Assembly (NCBI GenBank): GCA_033220425.1
Contig: CM065650.1
Location: 1,426,001 to 1,490,000, forward strand
Length of the DNA: 64,000 nucleotides
Direction of reading: 5' to 3'
From: Lepraria neglecta
Taxonomy: Eukaryota > Ascomycota > Lecanoromycetes > Lecanorales > Stereocaulaceae
Position numbers and translations under genes: made by a program. The notes beneath the pieces were generated by a model. It was given only the letters and a program-made list of their open reading frames with translations. It ran no database searches and was not told where the DNA came from. This document shows, one piece after another, positions 50,201 to 58,849 of the stretch (positions are counted from its first letter, which is position 1; each line of letters begins with the position of its first letter).

Positions 50201-52480
50201 AGGCGACTCTAAGGGGGCTTCTTTCTAGATTCCAGTTTAATCTTATAATCGTATAACTGATACGGCGGTAGTTCCTTTACTTTACTCCGGTCAAAGACGT
50301 TAATAAGATTATAGTATTCCTGGGGAAGCTTCTGCTCGACTGTCCCCTCCGTTGCTTCCGATACCTTATAGATCTAGTCTAGTATAGATCCCTTCTAGAT
50401 AGCCTTCTCTAACTCAGCCATTGTTATAGAGAAGTATTAGACGTCGCGCTTCTTTTGATTCCTTGTATATATATAGAATACGGTAGCGCTGATCTTAGCG
50501 ATATTAAGTGCCTTATTTTCTTCAGGCGATAGGAGCGGTAGTAGAGGTTCCTTCGAAGCCTTTGGGCGAGCCTAAGGAGCTCCGGTATAATCACAACGGC
50601 TAGGCAAGAAGACGATGCGGTCATCCGCTATATCTAGTAGGACCTTATACTTGTTTATCTATAGCTTGCTAAGGATGATATATTAGTTGCCTAGGTTAGC
50701 AATAAGTATAGGCATAGTTGACTCGAGATGATCGCAGACTTTTATAGAAGGGTAAATAGTATAGGTAACGGGTTTCTTTCATATCTTGCTATTATAGCTA
50801 TAGAGGTAATACGGTTTAGCGAGAGGTATAGGAACGATGTCAAGGTGATTAGATAGGAGTTACGCTTCCTTTTCATTAATAAATGAATATACCGTAGCAC
50901 CCGTATCAGTAAGGGCTTTAGATTAGTATTCTTTTCCTTGAGTAAGTAATATAATAGGGTATATAAATGATCTTCTTCTATATAGATCGCTGATATCTAC
51001 TAATAATAGGAATAGTAGGTCCTTAAGGGCGACTTCCCTGAGGACTTCTAGTTTTCCGAAACCTCTAACCGATTTATCTCATTTCCGCTGGCTCTAAGCT
51101 TATCCTTAGAGCTCGTTAAGTCTTCGCTATCAGTGGCGATTTTCCGGATTCCTTCTTTCTTTAGAATAGGGTAGTCCTTAGCCTAGTAGCCTTCTTTGCC
51201 ACAGTTATAATAGTTACCGGAGGATAGTTTCGGGGAGATAGTACGTCTAGGGGCGATGATAACGGCTGGTTTAACCGATAGACGCTTCATCGGGGGCGTA
51301 TACGCAGTAACTCGGGGTACTTTTGAAGAACTGGTAGGCGGGGCTATTGCGCGTTTGACTAACTCCTTCTCACGCTTATAGGTAGAGTCTATATTACGTA
51401 ACTAATTGTCTACCTGTTGGCAGTAGTCTCTAAGTCCCTTAATCGTATTAAACTCTATAGTATTAGTAGCGATAGCTCGTTGAAGGCGAGGCGTCACCTT
51501 CTTAGTTAACTCCTTAACTATAATTACTTCGTCGAGTTTCAAGTAAGTAGTATACTTATAGAATTTTGGTAGGAATGCGGCGAAGGTTTCGGTTACCTTT
51601 ATTTTAAGTGCCTTAAACTCTTAATATATATCCGACTACTTATTAGGGTTGCCTATTACGTCTTAGAGTATACTTAGTACCTCGTTAGGGGTAGCGAAGT
51701 AATTAGGGTCTTTAGTACGGTAGGAGTGTATCTACTTAGCGGTAATACCTCCAGTATAGAAGATGATATAGATAGTTCTAGTAGTATTATCCTCAAAGTA
51801 GTCTTTATTCACTGTCAACTTATCCCGGATACGTTATATCTAGTCCTCTAAGGTAATATCTCTATCTAGCTGGCAGAATAGTAGGGGGTCTGATGTTTTA
51901 GCGGTACGCTGCTTGCTACTACCGATAGTAGAGCTAGGGGTTATTTAGCGCGGAGGTATACCTTCTTCTAATATAGTAACCTGCTCCTCTAGGCGTCCGA
52001 CTTCGGTTTCTAGTTGGGAGTTCCTTTGTCTAAGAGTTCGGTATTTATCTTAGGTAGTTCGCCTCTAAGCCTGCGCTTCCTATGCTGCTTCCGCCGCCTG
52101 GTCTAGTTTAGTAGTTATTGATTCCTAATCTTCAATGCAGGATATAGCTGCGTCTCTTTCCTGGCGGAGTTCTATCAGGGCTACTATTACAGCTATTAGC
52201 TCCCTTGATACCTAGTATTATAGTTAGGGTATAGTTCTGATATCCTATACAGTGGCTACGCCTTGAGCGTCCGCACTAGTATCGTTATCGGGTAGGAGGA
52301 AGGAGGTATATCGATAGGTTTCTGCTCGCCGGAGGATGTCTTCTCGCTAGTAGGGGTCCAGCTTATAGCCTCGCGCTATAGTAGTAGGGGATATAGAGGG
52401 TAATAGAGTAGGTAGAGGGACGAAGACCGAGGTGCCTATAAGGTAGGGGTAATGGCTAACGGGTCGAAAAGGTGTTGTCC
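47240..52480 (-). pseudogene. gag-pol fossil of C3
   Basis: Minus strand, from high to low: Gag about 52430-51100 with zinc knuckle at about 51171-51220, protease about 50930-50580, RT about 50290-49590, RNase H about 49360-48950, integrase about 48680-47770, chromodomain about 47470-47240. Longer stretches stay readable than in C1 or C2, but the frame is not intact. Confidence 0.88.
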
Positions 52481-52747
52481 TAGGATAGTATTAGGGGGCA
52501 GGCTTTAGCCTCTTTAGAACGCGTTAACTTGATGCTTCTAGGGTTCAGGGTCACTCGCTGGGAGCTTACTTATATAACAGAGCCTTTATTAACGTGTTAA
52601 CGGTATACTATAGTACTAATCTAGATCGGATACTGAAAGGGGTTCCTCGACACTTGTTTTAACTCGCTAACTGGCTACGAGCTTCGCTATTTATTTTACC
52701 TTGCTGACGAACTTACAAGGGTAGAGGTAAGGAGAGATATATTCTAA

Positions 52748-52961
52748 TGTTAGGGGCCTGCCTAGAGCGAGTTAATAGGGGTGTAATATAACTAGAAGAA
52801 CATATCTAAGGAGAGAAGATAGATATATAAAGCCTGCGCGTCTTAGAGGCGCGCCAAGCCGCTAGCCATGAGCGCTGAGCGATGATCGAACGTTCGATAA
52901 CTATACTCCATACTACGCGTATCGGTAACAATAGTAAGCAAGCAATGGCCAAGCCGTGACA
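52748..52961 (-). repeat. LTR of C3 (5')
   Basis: 214 bp, partner of 47013-47226. It shows slightly more RIP-type change than the 3' LTR. Confidence 0.94.
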
Positions 52962-52966
52962 GATTT

Positions 52967-53939
52967 TAAGGTACTACTATCTATATATAATCTAATATCG
53001 CCCTATACGGATATCCTTCGGACCAAGAGGTCTAAGTAGCGTCGATCGTCGATCGACTAGGCTACTAGATTATCCTAGCCACTTAGAATACGTATAGTAA
53101 CGAATATATAATAGTATACGCGGATGGAGTCAAATTTATAGTATATATATAGCTCCGTAAGGCGAAGGCGGTAGTCCGAAAGGGCTACCTATAACTATAT
53201 ACTTACTATAGGGTGCGTATAGTAATAAACGGCCTAGCTATATACCTCGAAACACTATAGGAGGTGTACTAACCCGTTGGTCTCCTAGATTATATCGCTA
53301 TCTATACGATTAGTATAGTTATAGGCTAGCTTTATAAGGTATTCCGTTTTAAATATTCTAAAGAAGATTTACTTGAAATAATTAATATTAACGGTATAAT
53401 AGCGCTTATAAAGACTAAGAAAGGGTTTCTTATCTTTAGTATACCTAAAAGAGACTATTAGGCTATCCCCCTCCTTCGAGTCTATACTAGAAATAGATAA
53501 GTAGTAATAATAATAACGGCGACGGCGACTATATAACTTATAGACTCGATAGCGATCCTAGTAATCGCGCTGGTCCTTTAGCGCCGCTAGATAGTATTCT
53601 AACTCGCGAATTTAATTATAGTAACTAGAAGGAGGTATTTCGTCGATAAGGCTTAGGCTAATAGTTCCCGAAGAGGTAGCAGATACCTATAATTCGGGGG
53701 GGGTATAGTATCCCTCCGAGTGGCTATTTTGGCTTGTTTACGGTTCTTGGAGGAGGTCTTAGGGGCCGTCTTAGAGGCTTTTTTAGAGGCTTTCTTAGAG
53801 ATAGCTAATTTATATATAGCGACGGCTATAACTAGGTAATACTAAGGTATTTATACTTAGAAAGAGGGGGGAAGAATATAAGTATAGATGGGATGAAAGG
53901 ATAGATAGACTAATATATATATAGGCTTAATTACTGTGA
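52967..53939 (-). pseudogene. 5' region of the Ngaro-like element (ORF1 fossil)
   Basis: Minus-strand sequence upstream of RT, cut off by C3. It contains a Lys/Ser/Ala-rich stretch (about 53835-53709) like the basic linkers of nucleic-acid-binding proteins, in the position of the first (gag-like) gene of YR retroelements. No named domain recognised; broken. Confidence 0.5.
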
Positions 53940-54123
53940 AAAGAACTACTATAGCTCTAAAAGAGATAAACTCGACTAAAGAGCTAACTACTAGTAGGAT
54001 ACTTATATAAATAGTACTCTTAGGAAGCACGGATCTCTCGCTATAGCCTATAGTTATAGCGTATAGCTAAAACCGTATCTAATTATAAGACACACTAACC
54101 TATAGTCCTACTATAGCGACTAG
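53940..54123 (-). repeat. Split direct repeat, unit 2 (terminal)
   Basis: 184 bp, second copy of 43764-43947. It forms the minus-strand 5' end of the Ngaro-like element; the TIR element resumes after it. Confidence 0.88.
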
Positions 54124-54143
54124 CAAGCCGGAGTTACTAAATA

Positions 54144-54223
54144 CGCTGAAATCGCGCTGTTAACGGGCGCTATTTGCTGATTGCGCTGAAATCGACCTAT
54201 TAGCGGGCGCTATTTGCTGATCC
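54144..54223. repeat. 40-bp tandem repeat in the TIR element's right arm
   Basis: Two units beginning CGCTGAAATCG and containing GGGCGCTATTTGCTGAT (54144-54183, 54184-54223). Subterminal repeats like these often bind the transposase in DNA transposons. Confidence 0.75.
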
Positions 54224-54313
54224 TGCTAATAGGCTAATTTCAGCCCTATCCGCGCGTCTAGCAAATTAGAAGTTCTTAGCAAGATTTGGGAAAGCACGAT
54301 GAAGTACTACCTC

Positions 54314-54496
54314 TATTAAGGGCCGGCCTAGAGTTAAGTTATAGGGGTAGAATAGACGATAATATGGAATCTAAAGAAGGAAGGCTATATAGGCGCGACG
54401 AGGATCTATATAGGTAGGCGGCTACGGCAGCCCCTAAGCTAGACCCAATAGGGTTAGTAGTAGAAGACTATAGAAGCTTAGGCTAGAGCCGTAATA
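54314..54496 (-). repeat. Solo LTR related to family C
   Basis: 183 bp with target duplication ACCTC (54309-54313 and 54497-54501). Its first 75 bp or so resemble the reverse complement of the C LTR, the rest is diverged, and the end CCGTAATA corresponds to CCGTGACA. A sister family of C. It lies 12 bp from the end of the TIR element. Confidence 0.85.
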
Positions 54497-54501
54497 ACCT
54501 C

Positions 54502-56490
54502 TAACGGATATTATAAAGAAGGATATTAGATTTATATAGGGAAAAGACTAATAGAAGTTATTTAATATATTAAAGAAAGTATATATAGATCTACTAGTAC
54601 TCTATACCTTTCAGGCTAACGAACCGGCCTATATCGAAATAGATACCTTAGATCTTGTAATCGGAGTATACCTATATTAAATGAAAGACTAAAAGTAGTA
54701 TCTAGTTACCTACTATTTAAGGAAGATATTAGTAGTAGAATAAAACTATAATATATACGATAAGGAGCTACTTACTATAGTTTATATATTATAGAACTAG
54801 CGAGTATACGCGGAGAGCTACTTAGATCTAACTATCTTTACGGATTATAAGAATCTTCTTAACTTTATAATAATAAAAGAGTTAAATAGAAGATAAGTTC
54901 GATAATTAGAACTATTAGGTTAATATAAATTCAAAATAACCTATACCCTAGGAAAGGATAATAGTTAAGTAGATACCCTTAGCTAGCGATCGAACTATAT
55001 AGTAGAAAAGAATATTATAGAAAGACTAATCCTAAAGAAAGAAGCGGATAGATTATTAGTACTATACTAGGTATTGGCTATAACCCTTTATATATTAGGA
55101 CTCGATACGACTAATAGAATTATAAAGGCCTATAATAATAATATATTCGTAATAAACCTACGAAGGAATTAGTAGGATTTAGTATTACTCAAATATTAAG
55201 GTAAAACCTACTTACCTAATATATACGTTAAAGAAGTAATTAGGGATTACTATAACGACCCTTTATAAGGTTATCTAGGAGTCTTAAAGATAGTAGAACT
55301 TCTAGGGCGAGGATACGCGGCGCCGAAGCTTCGAGCGCGCGTTAAATAATATATTAAAGAATATATCGAGTACTAGCAAAATAAAGCTATATAATACGCT
55401 AGATACGGACAAATATAATTTACTCCTATACTAGAGTTACTATAGGATAATATTATAATAGACGTTATAGTTAAATTACTACCTTCGAAGGATCTAGCTA
55501 CGTAGGATACCTTCGATTCAATTATAGTTATTATAGATAAACTTACTAAGTATATAATTATAATACCGTTCAAAGAAACCTATAGAGTAGATTAGTTAGC
55601 CTTCGTACTACTAGACAAGTTAATAAGATATTATAGTATACCTAAATCGATAATATCCGATAGAAATAAGCTATTTACGTCCAACTACTAGAGAACGCTC
55701 TTAGTAGCGATTAGAACGAAACTTCGGATATTAACGGCGTATTATCCGTAGACTAATAGATAAATAGAGTATATAAATCAAACGATAGAAGTATATTTAA
55801 GGTATTACGTGAACTAGAAATAAGATAACTAGATTTCACTACTTCTAATAGTATAACTAGCGTATAATAATAAAAGGTTAGATATAATAAGACTAATACT
55901 ATTCTTTACCAACTACGGAAAGAATATAAATATATTTCTAGATCTAAGAAAGGGACTAGATATAGAAAAGGCCTTAGTAAAGGTAGGAGAGCTAAAGGAT
56001 TTATATAAAGATATATAAAGATCTATTAAAAGCTTAAATAGTAAGTTAAAAGAATAGGTTAATAAGAAAAGAATAAATATTCCTTAGCTAAAAGAGGGGG
56101 ATAAAGTATACCTTCTAATAAAAAATATAAGAATAACGATACTAAGTAAGAAATTAGATTATATTAAGGTTAGACTATTCTTAATTAAATAGGTAAAAGG
56201 ACCTATTAACTATAAACTCGAGCTTCTACCTAATACTAAGGTATATCCGATATTCTATATCTTACTCTTAGAGCTAGTAGACTCTAATATACCCTTATAG
56301 GAAATATTTTATTATAATATTAAAGAAGAGACGGAGTTCGAGGTCAAGAGAATTCTAAATTAGGTTAATTAGAAATATCTAGTTAAATAGAAAGGGTATA
56401 ATAATATCGAAAATACCTAGAAGCTACTTAAGAATCTTATAAACTGCTAGGGACTTCTATAAGAGTTCCGGGAACGTTATAGAAGGAGGA
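54502..56490 (+). pseudogene. pol fossil of A3, 3' part (RNase H, integrase, chromodomain)
   Basis: Continuation of A3: RNase H about 54600-54990, integrase about 55210-55870, chromodomain about 56310-56480. A 66-codon open stretch on the minus strand at 55373-55573 is a shadow of the integrase. Broken many times. Confidence 0.85.
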
Positions 56491-56499
56491 CTAATCGGT

Positions 56500-57010
56500 T
56501 CTATCTAGGAATCCAAACTATTTAGACGAGACGTTAAATATCTAGTTATTAGGAACGCTTAGGATAGACCGCTAGTCTTCTTCTAACTCTTTAATATTCT
56601 ATATCTCTTGGTCTATAATCTTCCGCTTCTTATTTTCAAGATGTTTATACTATATCTAAAGGCGTATTAGCGTAGTCTAAAGATATATAGACTCTTCTAT
56701 AGAACGAGCTAACTCTTTGCGCGTAGTTTTTAACTATAACTACGCTTCCTTTCATTCTATCTTAATATAATATATCTTAAGGGGCGATACTATAAGGTCG
56801 TATTTTCTACTACTACCTATATAATTAGAATACCTGTCGGATCCTATACCTATTAAGTACTGCTTACCGCTAGTAACACATCGGGAGTATAGTCGTATCA
56901 CGACTTCGGTTAGCTTACTACTTAGTACCGTTCGGCGGACGGTCGGTTTATCTAAATATTTAGTACGTCGGGGTAGTATAAAGGATAGATAGTTTCTCAG
57001 GACGAGAAAT
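56500..57010 (-). pseudogene. Antisense coding-looking tract in A3
   Basis: Third copy of the tract opposite gag-pol between chromodomain and 3' LTR; same frame character, broken. Confidence 0.5.
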
Positions 57011-57027
57011 CTAGGAGAGGGAGCTAA

Positions 57028-57459
57028 TATTACGATCAGAAAACATGATCAGGGGTACGCTTAAGGAGCGTAGCGCCCGTTATAGTTCGAGTCGACGAAT
57101 TAGTATCCGACTCGGATAGACCCTGAAGGCTTGGCATGTTAAGCGATGAGCGCAGGGAGCGCAATGAGCGCAGTACGATTAGTACGATCAATGCGATCAG
57201 GAGCGCTTGGCATGGATTTCGTATATCTATATATACGGAGCACTACTTACTACTTGGAGCATCGTGCTTAACTTGCTATTCAATTGTTTACTCTATACGA
57301 TAGATCTCTTAGGCTAGATACTAAATATATATTATCTAATTATATACTAGACCCGCTTAGCAATACTGAAGCCTACTTTATACTCTTACTCTATTATACC
57401 TCTATCTCTATTGAGAATCAATCTATATACGATATATAGCACGCAACGTGTTTATAATA
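57028..57459 (+). repeat. LTR of A3 (3')
   Basis: 432 bp, with one internal tandem unit instead of two. Preceded by the family-A purine tract. Confidence 0.92.
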
Positions 57460-57761
57460 CTAAGGGTCTTTAAGCTATAAGGCTTTAATAAATTAGGTAA
57501 TAGAATTACTTTTAGGTATATATATCGTTTCGTAAGACGCTATTATACTAGCGACTATATATAGAACGAGTTGTTTATAACTAATAGTTCTAGTAATAGA
57601 ATTAAGCTAAATACTAGCTACTTTATAAGTAGTTTGAGCCGGTATCTCGCCTAAACTCCCTCGGCTTTAGGGTAGAGATTTCCTAAGCCTTATTATATAA
57701 CTTGAACGGGTCTTATTAACCGCGGCAAGTATAGATCCTAGCAGTTCAGCTTTTGCCTCTA
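57460..57761. other. Spacer between A3 and A4
   Basis: 302 bp of moderately AT-rich sequence between two head-to-head family-A LTRs. No similarity to other elements here and no gene seen. Confidence 0.5.
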
Positions 57762-58276
57762 TATTACGAACCACGTTGCGTGCGGTAGTCCGTTATATAT
57801 AGATTGATTCTCAATAGAGATAGAGGTATAATAGAGCAAGAGGGTAAAGCAGGCTTCAAGTAATACTAAGCGGGTCTGGTATATAATCAGATGATATATA
57901 TTTAGTGCCTAGCCTAAGAGATCTATTATATATAGTAAACAATTAAATAGCAAGTTGAGCACGATGCTCCAAGTGGTACGAGCAGTACTCCGCATATATA
58001 GACATACGAAATCCATGCCAAGCATTCCTGATCGCACTGGTCGCACTGATTGCACCGCGCTCACTGCGACCACTACGCTCATCGCTTAATATACCAAGCC
58101 TTCTTAATCGCACTAATCGTACTAATCGTACCGCGCTCATTGCGACTACTGCGCTTATCGCTTAACATACCAAGCCTTTAGGGTCTATCCGAGTCGGATA
58201 CTAATTCGTCGACTCGAACCATAACGGGCGCTACGCTCCTTGAGCGTATCTCTAATTATATTTCCTAATCGTAATA
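57762..58276 (-). repeat. LTR of A4 (3')
   Basis: 515 bp with both internal tandem units. CTCTA directly before it would be the target duplication to look for beyond the right edge. Confidence 0.92.
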
Positions 58277-58299
58277 TTAGCTCCCTCTCCTAGATTTCT

Positions 58300-58830
58300 C
58301 GTCCTAAGAAACTATCTATCCTTTATACTACCCCGACGTACTAAACGTTTAGATAAACCGACCGTCCGCCGAACGGTGTTGGCCAGTAAGCTAACCGAAG
58401 TCGTAATACGGCTGTATTCCCGATATATTGCCAGCAGCAAGTAGTACTTAATAGGTACAGGTTCTAATAGGTATTCTAACTGTGTAGGCAGCGGTAGAAA
58501 ATATAACCTTATAGTATTACCCCTTAAGATATATCGTATTAAGACAGAACGAAAGGAAGCGTAGTTATAGTTAAAAACTATACGCGAAGAGTTGGCTCGT
58601 AATACGGAAGAGTCTATACGTCTTTAGGCTATACTAATACGCCTTTAGATATAATACGAATAACTCGAAGATAAAAACCGGAAGATTATAGACTAAGAGA
58701 TATAGAATATTAAGGAGTTAGAAGAAGACTAGCGGTCTGTCCTAAGCGTTCCTGATAGCTAGATATTTAACGTCTTATCCGAACAGTTTAGCTTCCTAGA
58801 CGGAACTAATTAGTCCTCCTTCCCGATCGT
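58300..58830 (+). pseudogene. Antisense coding-looking tract in A4 (best preserved)
   Basis: Fourth and clearest copy, here on the plus strand because A4 is inverted. The frame runs from near the LTR towards the chromodomain end, with a basic N-terminal part and a long Glu/Lys/Arg-rich, probably helical part. Broken, and no named domain recognised. Confidence 0.55.
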
Positions 58831-58849
58831 TCCCGGAACTCCTATAGAA

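Larger units (their letters stand above)
47013..52961 (-). mobile_element. Ty3/gypsy chromovirus C, copy C3 (youngest)
   Basis: 5949 bp, the same length as C2, with 214-bp LTRs and target duplication GATTT (47008-47012 and 52962-52966). It keeps many CA and TG dinucleotides. By eye its two LTRs differ at about eight positions, all transitions, so it inserted late and has been RIPed lightly. All expected parts are present, but gag-pol is still broken at many points. Confidence 0.95.
43560..54123 (-). mobile_element. Tyrosine-recombinase retroelement, Ngaro-like (holds C3)
   Basis: Read on the minus strand it has the split direct repeat layout of Ngaro elements: repeat 53940-54123, coding body, then 44073-43943, 43947-43764 and 43690-43560, where the first pairs with the third and the second with the fourth. 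The body encodes, in the right order and strand, reverse transcriptase (with YLDD box), an RNase H-like region and a tyrosine recombinase. No target duplication is expected and none is seen. Without C3 it is about 4.6 kb. Genes broken by dozens of changes; a fossil, younger than the TIR element and older than C3. Confidence 0.82.
43137..54301. mobile_element. Unclassified TIR element (holds the YR retroelement)
   Basis: Terminal inverted repeats of 18 bp match at 17 positions: CATCGCGCTTTCCCAAAT at 43137-43154 and the reverse complement of CATCGTGCTTTCCCAAAT at 54284-54301. Comparison with A1 and A2 shows that A3 is interrupted exactly here, with only AA duplicated. Its own DNA is about 600 bp (43137-43559 and 54124-54301) after subtracting the nested element. 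The left arm is GC-normal, unlike its surroundings, and contains no frame. Probably a non-autonomous DNA transposon; superfamily not assigned. Confidence 0.72.
39551..57459 (+). mobile_element. Ty3/gypsy chromovirus A, copy A3 (holds nested elements)
   Basis: Family-A element with LTRs of 356 and 432 bp and gag-pol split at 43137 by a TIR element and at 54314 by a solo LTR. Without the insertions it is about 6.5 kb. Unlike A1 and A2 I find no matching target duplication at the ends (ACTAT against CTAAG), so an end may be rearranged. Genes broken many times. Confidence 0.9.

Noticed and set aside
57943-58140. Arg-rich 65-codon minus-strand frame
   Set aside because: Translation of the tandem units in the A4 LTR.
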